A program made the translations under genes and the position numbers. The notes below the pieces were generated by a model. That model saw nothing but the letters and a program-made list of their open reading frames with translations, ran no database searches and had not been told where the DNA came from. A stretch of 7,939 nucleotides of DNA from Gammaproteobacteria bacterium (GTDB taxonomy: Bacteria; Pseudomonadota; Gammaproteobacteria; PS1; Pseudothioglobaceae), in contig DNJI01000088.1 of the NCBI GenBank assembly GCA_003489145.1, positions 1 through 7,939 of the forward strand, read 5' to 3'. Below are positions 1 to 5,268 of this stretch, in pieces (position 1 is the first letter of the stretch; each line of letters opens with the position of its first letter).

Positions 1-324
1 GGGGTGATTGAAGCCGATACGTTAATGACGCCCAAGCCGATTGGCCGAGGTTATGTACAACTTGCGCCAACGGGTAATCACCCCTGGAGTGGAGTCTCTA
101 AACAGATTTCTGCACATGAATTTCATTACTCCAAGTTAGAAAATATTGATCCAAAAACCCATTATGCCTATGAGGTTTTACGCGGTGTAGGTGTGGATAA
201 TAAGCGCGATGGGATACTAACCCACAATTTACTGGCCACTTATTCGCATCTTAGAAATGTTGGCAGTAACCACTGGGTTGAACAATTTGTTAATTTTATT
301 AAAGATATTAAAAAAACAACATGA
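1..324 (+). CDS. dsrN: DsrN, siroheme amidase-like (cobyrinate a,c-diamide synthase family), C-terminal part
   Basis: The reading frame is open from the first base and ends in TGA at 322-324, so this is the 3' end of a longer gene; the GTG at position 4 is internal. The 107 visible residues match the C-terminal glutamine amidotransferase domain of the CobB/CbiA family: a glycine/tyrosine segment (IGRGYV, residues 14-19) and the HEFHYS motif (residues 39-44), which is characteristic of the family. The usual ending ASYxHLHF is present in altered form as ATYSHLRN. In sulfur oxidisers DsrN is the member of this family encoded in the dsr locus, thought to amidate the siroheme of sulfite reductase DsrAB in the cytoplasm. 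The choice of DsrN over a cobalamin CobB/CbiA rests mainly on dsrR following directly with a 4-nt ATGA overlap. The ATP-binding N-terminus lies outside the window and cannot be assessed. Confidence 0.85.
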   Translation, partial: GVIEADTLMTPKPIGRGYVQLAPTGNHPWSGVSKQISAHEFHYSKLENIDPKTHYAYEVLRGVGVDNKRDGILTHNLLATYSHLRNVGSNHWVEQFVNFIKDIKKTT

Positions 325-653
325 TTACAATTACTAAAAATGCGGCTGAAGAAATCGGTCTATCTACTCAAAATCCAGATGCTCAAGGTATGCTTATTCG
401 TTTTGCAGTTGATCAAACCGATGAAGGTTATCAATACTTAATGGGCTTTGATGAGCGCTCAGATAGCGATATCCATCTAGAATCTAACGGTATTGAGTAT
501 GTAGTGGCATATTCACAAAAAGAACTGTTAGAAGGAATGATGGTTGATTTTGATGAGATTGACACTGAAAGTGGTTATGGCTTTATCTTTATGAATCCTA
601 ACGATCCAAGCTACGAGCCACCTGAAGAAAGTGAGGCGCCAAGTAAGTCTTAA
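321..653 (+). CDS. dsrR: DsrR, cysteine-free IscA/SufA-like protein of the dsr operon
   Basis: A 110-residue cytoplasmic protein with the A-type Fe-S carrier (IscA/SufA/ErpA) fold signature. It starts ITITKNAAEEI and contains the core MGFDERSDSDIHLESNGIE, followed by the GFIFMNPNDPSY segment near residues 85-97. It has no cysteine at all, so the three Fe-S-binding cysteines of true IscA proteins are missing. This is the known hallmark of DsrR from sulfur oxidisers such as Allochromatium vinosum, where the protein is needed for normal sulfur-globule oxidation without binding a cluster. The ATG overlaps the dsrN stop (ATGA, 321-324) and no good Shine-Dalgarno precedes it, so translation is probably coupled to dsrN. 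The C-terminal tail is acidic and disordered-looking (PPEESEAPSKS). It is the last gene of the dsr locus here; the next gene is convergent. Confidence 0.92.
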   Translation: MITITKNAAEEIGLSTQNPDAQGMLIRFAVDQTDEGYQYLMGFDERSDSDIHLESNGIEYVVAYSQKELLEGMMVDFDEIDTESGYGFIFMNPNDPSYEPPEESEAPSKS

Positions 654-692
654 TTTTCACCTTGCTCTTTAACGGTGTTGTTTATAAGAGTG

Positions 693-1166
693 TTAATTTG
701 GACCTAAACAGGCCGATAGTTGTTTACCAACTTCGCTGTGAGTATAGATAGACAATTTTCTAATGTTATCTTCGCCGGCAATATGGATACTTAAATCAGC
801 AGGTGCAATAATACCTTTTCCTAGTTCTGCCCATTCGATCAGTTGAATGTGGCCAGAATCTGAATACTCGCGAATGCCAATATATTCTAATTCTTCAGGG
901 TCGCTTAAGCGATAGCAATCAAAATGGTGAATATTGATAATATCATTTTGATAGCTTTCTACCAAAGAGTAAGTGGGGCTTTTAACACGATCAAAACCAA
1001 AACTTTGAATAAAGCCTCGAGCAAGTGTGGTTTTCCCCGCGCCTAAATCACCTTCAAGATAAATCACAATAGCGTGATTTATATTTTGTGTACATTGCGC
1101 TAGTTGTTGTGAGAATTGTTGAGTTGCTTTCTCATTGTTCAGAGTTAAATTCAAAATAATATCCAC
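693..1166 (-). CDS. tsaE: TsaE, tRNA threonylcarbamoyladenosine biosynthesis ATPase
   Basis: A 157-residue protein of the usual TsaE length. It shows Walker A GDLGAGKTT (residues 39-47, Lys45), then SPTYSLVESY (63-72), HHFDCYRL (80-87, Asp83) followed by DPEELEYIGIREY, and the LIEWAE motif near residue 110. TsaE is the ATPase that works with TsaB and TsaD to put threonylcarbamoyl on A37 of ANN-decoding tRNAs. The start is a GTG at 1166-1164; it gives an N-terminus in register with E. coli TsaE. The out-of-frame ATG two bases upstream belongs to the antiporter frame. The gene overlaps the end of the upstream antiporter gene by 16 nt and has no clear Shine-Dalgarno, so coupled translation is likely. 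It ends 39 bp from the convergent dsrR. Confidence 0.96.
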   Translation of the reverse strand: MDIILNLTLNNEKATQQFSQQLAQCTQNINHAIVIYLEGDLGAGKTTLARGFIQSFGFDRVKSPTYSLVESYQNDIINIHHFDCYRLSDPEELEYIGIREYSDSGHIQLIEWAELGKGIIAPADLSIHIAGEDNIRKLSIYTHSEVGKQLSACLGPN

Positions 1167-2104
1167 ATATAGGCGCTAAAGACACCCACTAAAACAACTC
1201 CTTCGAAGCGATTAATAATGTGTTTTTTGCCAAATTTATACGAAACGATGAACAGTAATACAGTCAGCAATAACATGACTGGGTAGTCTCTACTTAAGAC
1301 GTCTTCTGGTACGTCAGAAGGATGAATCAAGCCTGGAATGGCTAATACAGCAATAGTGTTAAAGAGGTTAGAGCCAATAATATTACCCACCACCATATCA
1401 AATTGTTTTTTGAGTACACTGCTAATTGAAACTGCTAATTCTGGCAGGCTGGTGCCAAGCGCCACTACGGTTAAACCAATCACCAAGTCGGAAACTTCAA
1501 AAAACTTGGCAATCTCAACACCACCATATACGACTAATCTTGCGCTGGATATGAGTATTACTAAACTAATGAGTAGCATTACCCAAGTTTTACCGGTTTG
1601 ACTTTTGTCTGTGACATGTTCAAGATCATCAAACTCGTGATGATTTTTATTTTTTGATTCTTTTAGTGTGTAGGCCAAAAATAAAATTAGCATCGACAAT
1701 AGAATAAGTCCGTCAGTAAGATCAAGACGCCCATCGCTTAACAACAAGCCTGCGCAAAGCGTGGCAACCATTAAGAAAATCCATTCCTTTTTTAAGATAT
1801 CTCCACGCACCTCAATCGGCACAATAATAGCACTAACACCTAGCACTAAAGCAATGTTAAAGATATTAGAGCCAATGGCATTACCAATACTCAAGCCAGT
1901 GTTGCCATCCCATGCAGCCAGTCCAGAGACTAGCATTTCTGGTGCGGAGGTGCCAAAACCAAAAATAACAAGACCAATAATCAAAGGAGATACTTTGAAT
2001 ATATTGGCAATTTTTGCGCCGTTTTCAGTGAATTCGTCGGCACTCCAAATTAAAAGTGCAAAACCTGATAAAAGAGCGATAATTGGTAGTAGAATGTCTG
2101 CCAT
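1151..2104 (-). CDS. Calcium/sodium antiporter, CaCA family (YrbG-like)
   Basis: A 317-residue, highly hydrophobic inner-membrane protein with about ten predicted transmembrane segments. It has the two inverted alpha repeats of the Ca2+/cation antiporter superfamily. Alpha-1 includes GFGTSAPEMLVS (Glu56) followed by GNAIGSNIFNIALVLG. Alpha-2 includes ALGTSLPELAVSISS (Glu222) followed by GNIIGSNLFNTIAVL. The two glutamates are the ion-binding residues of the family. A charged cytoplasmic loop with a His/Asp/Glu-rich patch (near residues 148-170) separates the halves. Length and architecture match E. coli YrbG (about 325 residues) and archaeal NCX_Mj. It would exchange Ca2+ for Na+ using the cation gradient; the direction and exact ions cannot be read from sequence. 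It is the first gene of a two-gene unit with tsaE. The ATG is at 2104-2102, with no visible Shine-Dalgarno and a likely short leader. Confidence 0.93.
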   Translation of the reverse strand: MADILLPIIALLSGFALLIWSADEFTENGAKIANIFKVSPLIIGLVIFGFGTSAPEMLVSGLAAWDGNTGLSIGNAIGSNIFNIALVLGVSAIIVPIEVRGDILKKEWIFLMVATLCAGLLLSDGRLDLTDGLILLSMLILFLAYTLKESKNKNHHEFDDLEHVTDKSQTGKTWVMLLISLVILISSARLVVYGGVEIAKFFEVSDLVIGLTVVALGTSLPELAVSISSVLKKQFDMVVGNIIGSNLFNTIAVLAIPGLIHPSDVPEDVLSRDYPVMLLLTVLLFIVSYKFGKKHIINRFEGVVLVGVFSAYMWILF

Positions 2105-2132
2105 GTTTTATACACTATGTAATTTTTTACCT

Positions 2133-2138
2133 ATTATA
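2133..2138 (-). promoter_or_regulatory. Putative -10 box for the antiporter-tsaE unit
   Basis: Read on the minus strand this is a perfect TATAAT, 28 bp upstream of the antiporter ATG, giving a predicted leader of roughly 20 nt. The -35 region about 17 bp further upstream (inside the start of the divergent gene) is poor. On the plus strand the overlapping TATTAT (2132-2137) could serve the divergent gene at 2155 in the same way, so the 50-bp gap may hold two overlapping promoters. Based on consensus matching only. Confidence 0.4.
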
Positions 2139-2154
2139 AATGGATTAGACCTTA

Positions 2155-2748
2155 ATGAGTGAAACAGAATTTTTAATTGGTCGTAGCGGTTTAAACCTGC
2201 AAGATGATTTTTACCCAGATGACATGCCTGAAGAATGGCGATTTGACTATTACTCTACTTTGTTTAAGACGCTCTCTCTATCAATTGATACTGATGAAGA
2301 TTTAGATCAAATTTTTGAAGAGATAGAAGATACAGAAGAAGAATTTGAATTGGTTTTATCTATTGAGCAAGCACAGTTAACAGACACACAGCAACTGGCA
2401 ACTTTACTTTCTGAGGTGGCTGACTATCAACAATATTTCACTTTATTTTGTGAACTTGACCAAGCGCCTAAGCCTGAGGTGATGGCCTTATTGAAGGGAT
2501 ACCGAATCTGTTTTCAATCAACCAAAGCACTGACGCTTGATTTAACAGCCGCTGTTGTGGTGGGTAAGCATTTATCATTCAATCAATATCCTGTTTTGTA
2601 TTCATCCGAGGTGTGGGATGAAAAACAAATGCGTGCTTATCTTGAAGAGGCATCAAGTGTGAATACAAAAACTTTACTCATTTGCAAGTTTGCAGAGAGT
2701 GAGGCATTGAACAAGGTTCGTATTATTGCAGAGTTATTAGGATTTTGA
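2155..2748 (+). CDS. Acidic hypothetical protein, possible degenerate DUF72/YecE-family member
   Basis: A 197-residue soluble protein. I do not recognise a definite function. The N-terminus FLIGRSGLNLQDDFYPDDMP followed by EEWRFDYYSTLFKTLSL resembles the DUF72 (YecE-like TIM-barrel) opening: IGTSGW, then FYP, then a tyrosine-rich YY..xF..vE segment. The conserved Trp after SG and the EINxTFY motif are not preserved, and at 197 residues it is shorter than the usual 230-290. A strongly acidic stretch at about residues 46-65 (IDTDEDLDQIFEEIEDTEEE) stands out. No membrane segment or signal peptide is seen. Its stop overlaps the TTG start of hemD (TTGA, 2745-2748), so the two are probably translated together. 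The ATG lacks a strong Shine-Dalgarno. The family assignment is tentative; that the gene is real is well supported by length and coupling. Confidence 0.8.
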   Translation: MSETEFLIGRSGLNLQDDFYPDDMPEEWRFDYYSTLFKTLSLSIDTDEDLDQIFEEIEDTEEEFELVLSIEQAQLTDTQQLATLLSEVADYQQYFTLFCELDQAPKPEVMALLKGYRICFQSTKALTLDLTAAVVVGKHLSFNQYPVLYSSEVWDEKQMRAYLEEASSVNTKTLLICKFAESEALNKVRIIAELLGF

Positions 2749-3473
2749 ATGTTTTACTAACACGGCCGTTTAGCCAGGTTAAGCCGTTAGAGGCTTTGGT
2801 CAATGAGCGCGGACATCAAGCACTTTTATTTCCAACTTTAAAAATTGAAGCTTTAAAAAGCTCACCTTTAAAAGAGCGCTACGATGCAGTTATTTTTATT
2901 AGCGCTAATGCGGTGGAATATGGCCTAGAGGCCTTAAGCTCTTTGGATCATCGCCATGATAAAATTTTTGCGGTGGGCTCAGCAACAGCAAAAAAACTAA
3001 ATGATTATGGCTTTAAGGTAGATGCCTTTCCACAAGCCAAAGCCTCTAGTGAGTCGCTATTAGCAATGCCTGAGGTGGGTGAATTATCAGACAAAGACAT
3101 CTTAATATTTCGAGGAAAAGGCGGCCGAGAAACTTTAAGAGAGGGTTTGGGTAAAAATAACATTGTTGAGTATATTGAAGTATATGAGCGTACTCAATGT
3201 AAGGTTGTACCCCTACATCAAACTTCATTAACCCAATTTTTACAAAGTGACCAAGGTGTTATCACGATTACCAGTGTAGAAAGTTTATCAACCTTGATAT
3301 CAATGGTTGAGCAAATGGATATTAAAGTACTTCAGTCTATTAAGCAATATCCGTTAGTGGTATTGAGCGATCGAATCAAAACTTACGCACAGTCAGTTGG
3401 TTTTTATAAGGTTGAAGTTGCACCACAAACCAACGACGAAGGGCTTATGCAAGCCATTGAATTTATTTTATAA
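2745..3473 (+). CDS. hemD: HemD, uroporphyrinogen-III synthase
   Basis: A 242-residue cytoplasmic enzyme that cyclises hydroxymethylbilane, with inversion of ring D, to uroporphyrinogen III, the branch point to heme, siroheme and cobalamin. It has the two-domain HemD pattern: NVLLTRP at the N-terminus, the FPTLKIE strand, DAVIFISANAVEYG (about 46-59), FAVGSATAKKL (about 75-85), then DILIFRGKGGRETL, VEYIEVYERT, ITITSVESLSTL (the TSxES/T segment) and the C-terminal VAPQTNDEGLMQAI. The start is TTG at 2745-2747, because the conserved VLLTRP strand begins two residues later and there is no in-frame ATG or GTG nearby. It overlaps the preceding stop as TTGA. The AGGA at 2739-2742 is only 2 nt from the TTG, which argues for coupling. 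Siroheme from this pathway would feed the DsrAB enzyme implied by the dsr genes at the window start. Confidence 0.95.
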   Translation: MNVLLTRPFSQVKPLEALVNERGHQALLFPTLKIEALKSSPLKERYDAVIFISANAVEYGLEALSSLDHRHDKIFAVGSATAKKLNDYGFKVDAFPQAKASSESLLAMPEVGELSDKDILIFRGKGGRETLREGLGKNNIVEYIEVYERTQCKVVPLHQTSLTQFLQSDQGVITITSVESLSTLISMVEQMDIKVLQSIKQYPLVVLSDRIKTYAQSVGFYKVEVAPQTNDEGLMQAIEFIL

Positions 3474-3486
3474 AACACTAATACAC

Positions 3487-3515
3487 TTGACAAATGAGTA
3501 AAACCTAGTTATTTT
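3487..3515 (+). promoter_or_regulatory. Sigma-70-like promoter upstream of the HTH gene
   Basis: A perfect -35 TTGACA (3487-3492), a 17-bp spacer and -10 TATTTT (3510-3515) lie between hemD and the gene at 3548. The predicted start of transcription is near 3522, giving a leader of about 26 nt that contains GGAG (3539-3542) 5 nt before the ATG. It is the best promoter match in the window. Confidence 0.7.
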
Positions 3516-3520
3516 GTCAA
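3487..3520. repeat. Inverted repeat, 8-bp arms, spanning the -35 and -10 region
   Basis: TTGACAAA (3487-3494) and TTTGTCAA (3513-3520) are exact reverse complements separated by 18 bp. The left arm contains the whole -35 hexamer and the right arm begins within the -10 hexamer. This could be an operator for a dimeric regulator, possibly the adjacent HTH protein itself. As a terminator for hemD it is unconvincing: the loop is long, the stem is AT-rich and the T-run begins 10 nt after the stem. Confidence 0.5.
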
Positions 3521-3547
3521 CTATAGCTTATTTTTTGGGGAGAGAAG

Positions 3548-3982
3548 ATGGTTAAGTTAAGCGTGTCAAAGGCGGCACGAATGTTGGGTATTAGTCGTTT
3601 TGATATTCAGATGCAAATCAATAGTGGTAAATTACAAACACACGAAGGCTATGTCACAACAGACAGTTTAAGATTGGCCTATCCCAATGCTAATTTAAAT
3701 TCTGAACAAGATAAGCGCATTCAAAAAATGCAACAAATTAAAGATAATGCTATTTATAAATCAGGCTCTGTTGACACTGCGCATGCAGAAAATGAAAAAG
3801 CTTATATTAGCGCGATTGCTGCTTTAAAGTCTAGACTTTATAAAGAGGAAATTAAAAACCAGCATTACGAGCATGTTTTCGCAGAATTAAGCGAAAGACT
3901 GATTATTCTTGAGGAGCTTTGCCATTCTGAAAATAAAGAATATTTACACAAAATTCAAGAGTGGGTTGGCAAACAACACTAA
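3548..3982 (+). CDS. Small helix-turn-helix plus coiled-coil protein of unknown function
   Basis: A 144-residue cytoplasmic protein. Residues 4-30 (LSVSKAARMLGISRFDIQMQ, then INSGKL) look like an excisionase/MerR-type winged helix-turn-helix. A short wing-like segment GYVTTDSLRLAYP follows. The middle KRIQKMQQIKDNAIYK and the C-terminal 60 residues are charged and predicted helical with heptad-like spacing, consistent with a coiled coil for dimerisation. No metal-binding or sensory domain is evident; the only cysteine is near residue 125. It has its own promoter, an inverted repeat over that promoter and a good ribosome-binding site (GGAG, 5 nt before ATG), so it is likely expressed independently of hemD and might autoregulate. 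Its TAA overlaps the metF stop on the other strand by 4 nt. I do not recognise the family beyond the HTH; a DNA-binding role is inferred. Confidence 0.8.
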   Translation: MVKLSVSKAARMLGISRFDIQMQINSGKLQTHEGYVTTDSLRLAYPNANLNSEQDKRIQKMQQIKDNAIYKSGSVDTAHAENEKAYISAIAALKSRLYKEEIKNQHYEHVFAELSERLIILEELCHSENKEYLHKIQEWVGKQH

Positions 3983-4800
3983 AGTAGATTTTTGGCAATC
4001 GATAGCGATGGTTCAGTTCGATTCATTGAGTAAAAATGAAAGCTATCAACCCCTTGATCTTTAAGAGTTTGGCATAGGTTAGACACTACTTCTGTGCCGA
4101 ACGCAGTCAGAGAGTCCAGATCATTTTCATAAAGTTTCAATCTTTCCAAGATCCACTTCGGGATCTCTGCACCACACATATTAGAAAATCTGACCAATTG
4201 CGTGTGGTTGGTGATTGGCATAATGCCCGGTGTAATCGGCACATCAATGCCGAGTTTTTGAGCGTCATCTCGAAATCTAAAATACGCATCCGCATTATAA
4301 AAGTACTGAGTAATGGCAGCATCTGCACCGGCTTTTATTTTATTGGCGAAGTGCTCAAGATCGGTTTGGATATTTTTGGCTTGTGGGTGCATTTCTGGGT
4401 AGGCAGCCACTTCAATGTGAAAATGGTTATTGTACTCAGACTTAATAAATTCAACCAATTCGTTGGCATAACGAAAATCACCAATATCGCGCACACCCGA
4501 TGGGATGTCGCCTCGTAGAGTAACCAGTCGATTAATATCAGCAGCCTTGTACTGGTCAAGTAGCTCGATAATTTTGGCTTTTTCGGAGCCAATGCAAGAT
4601 AAATGTGGCGCCGCTGAAACACCATCGTTTGCTTGAATGTCTAATACGGTTTCGAGTGTGGCGTCCTGAGTTGAGCCACCAGCACCAAAAGTTACTGAAA
4701 AATACTCCGGGTTAATTGCGCTTAATTCTTGTCGAACTTGCGCTAAAGTTTGTTTGCCTTTATCAGTTCTTGGTGGGAAAAATTCAAAACTTGTTTTCAT
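3979..4800 (-). CDS. metF: MetF, 5,10-methylenetetrahydrofolate reductase
   Basis: A 273-residue FAD-dependent TIM-barrel enzyme that reduces 5,10-methylene-THF to 5-methyl-THF for methionine synthesis. Motifs: SFEFFPPRT at the N-terminus (Glu6, equivalent to E. coli Glu28), SVTFGAGGSTQD, HLSCIG, the TLRGDIPSG loop with Asp98 (equivalent to E. coli Asp120), VAAYPEMHPQA, TQYFYNADAYFRF and PGIMPITN. The 22-residue offset from E. coli numbering is constant, and an in-frame TAA lies three codons upstream of the ATG, so the protein simply lacks the E. coli N-terminal extension and the start is secure. AAAGGA ends 2 nt before the ATG as a close Shine-Dalgarno. It is transcribed alone, divergent from infA and convergent with the HTH gene, whose stop it overlaps. 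Confidence 0.97.
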   Translation of the reverse strand: MKTSFEFFPPRTDKGKQTLAQVRQELSAINPEYFSVTFGAGGSTQDATLETVLDIQANDGVSAAPHLSCIGSEKAKIIELLDQYKAADINRLVTLRGDIPSGVRDIGDFRYANELVEFIKSEYNNHFHIEVAAYPEMHPQAKNIQTDLEHFANKIKAGADAAITQYFYNADAYFRFRDDAQKLGIDVPITPGIMPITNHTQLVRFSNMCGAEIPKWILERLKLYENDLDSLTAFGTEVVSNLCQTLKDQGVDSFHFYSMNRTEPSLSIAKNLL

Positions 4801-4830
4801 CGTCCTTTAACGTTGGCTAAAAATAGGCTA

Positions 4831-4836
4831 ATTATA
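4831..4836 (-). promoter_or_regulatory. Putative -10 box for metF
   Basis: The minus-strand reading is a perfect TATAAT about 30 bp upstream of the metF ATG. The matching -35 position (about 4854-4859) reads GCTACA, which is poor, so an activator such as a methionine regulator could be involved; I see no clear MetR or MetJ site. Consensus matching only. Confidence 0.4.
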
Positions 4837-4871
4837 GCTTATTTGAATAATACTGTAGCCTTTCCCTTTTT

Positions 4872-4900
4872 TTGTCTAAGGCTAGACAATCGGGTAAAAT
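4872..4900 (+). promoter_or_regulatory. Putative infA promoter with an overlapping inverted repeat
   Basis: -35 TTGTCT (4872-4877), 17-bp spacer, -10 TAAAAT (4895-4900), with infA ATG at 4936. A perfect inverted repeat, TTGTCTA (4872-4878) and TAGACAA (4883-4889) around a 4-nt AGGC loop, covers the -35 and part of the spacer. It is followed by ATCGGG rather than a T-run, so it is not an intrinsic terminator; an operator or chance palindrome is more likely. This is the likely promoter for infA and possibly for the tRNA and oad genes after it. Confidence 0.5.
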
Positions 4901-4935
4901 AATCCCATTTACCAAGTTGAGATAAAGACAAAACA

Positions 4936-5154
4936 ATGTCAAAAAGTGATTATATTGAGTTAGAAGGTGTAGTTAAAGAAAAGCTACCGAATACAACATT
5001 TACCGTTGAGTTAGAAAATGGCCACAGTGTATTGGCGCATATTTCTGGAAAGATTCGTAAACACTATATTAAGATACTGCCGGGAGACAGAGTCACGGTA
5101 GAAATGACACCTTACGATTTAACCAAAGGAAGAATTACCTTTAGACATAAGTAA
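4936..5154 (+). CDS. infA: InfA, translation initiation factor IF-1
   Basis: A 72-residue S1/OB-fold protein of exactly the usual length. Diagnostic stretches are IELEGVVKEKLPNTTFTVEL, ENGHSVLAHISGKIRKHYIK, ILPGDRVTVEMTPYDLTKGR and the C-terminal ITFRHK, all closely matching E. coli IF-1. It binds the 30S A site and helps IF-2 and IF-3 in start-site selection. The ATG follows a purine-rich but weak ribosome-binding region (GAGATAAAGA). It is divergent from metF with a 135-bp gap, and its TAA is only 6 nt before the 5' end of tRNA-Leu, so the two are very probably on one transcript. Confidence 0.98.
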   Translation: MSKSDYIELEGVVKEKLPNTTFTVELENGHSVLAHISGKIRKHYIKILPGDRVTVEMTPYDLTKGRITFRHK

Positions 5155-5160
5155 GATATT

Positions 5161-5245
5161 GCCGATGTGGTGGAATTGGTAGACACGCCGGATTCAAAAT
5201 CCGGTTCTTCACGGAGTGACGGTTCGACCCCGTCCATCGGTACCA
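5161..5245 (+). tRNA. tRNA-Leu, anticodon CAA
   Basis: An 85-nt class II tRNA. Acceptor arms GCCGATG (5161-5167) and CATCGGT (5235-5241) pair with a G-U at the first position; discriminator A at 5242 and an encoded CCA (5243-5245). The D-loop region contains GGAATTGGTAGAC. The anticodon stem is CCGGA/TCCGG (5188-5192, 5200-5204) with loop TTCAAAA and anticodon CAA at 5195-5197, reading UUG. The long variable arm has TCAC/GTGA, and the T arm is GACGG/CCGTC around TTCGACC. A long variable arm and the CAA anticodon fit leucine. It lies 6 nt after infA and 23 nt before oadG, with no terminator or clear promoter on either side. Confidence 0.98.
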
Positions 5246-5268
5246 AATTAATACAATAAAAGAATAAT

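Noticed and set aside
654..692. Possible bidirectional terminator between dsrR and tsaE
   Set aside because: Only 5-bp complementary arms (CTCTT/AAGAG or TTAAC/GTTAA) with long loops and no proper T-run were found.
1338..1601. Plus-strand open frame inside the antiporter gene
   Set aside because: It lies antisense to the alpha-2 half of the antiporter, has low-complexity composition and no ribosome-binding site; a shadow frame.
1761..2162. 133-residue plus-strand open frame
   Set aside because: It is antisense to the N-terminal half of the antiporter and overlaps the start of the gene at 2155; no recognisable motif.
4198..4625. Open frames on both strands within metF
   Set aside because: They are out-of-frame readings of a strongly supported metF gene, with no domains or start signals.
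4826..4874. GGCTA...TAGCC hairpin followed by TTTCCCTTTTTTT
   Set aside because: The stem is short with an asymmetric 4-nt bulge, and no plus-strand gene ends just upstream; it overlaps the likely metF promoter instead.
5161..5245. tRNA-Leu as an integration (att) site for a mobile element
   Set aside because: No integrase, no repeat of the tRNA 3' end, and the downstream oad operon is a normal core set.
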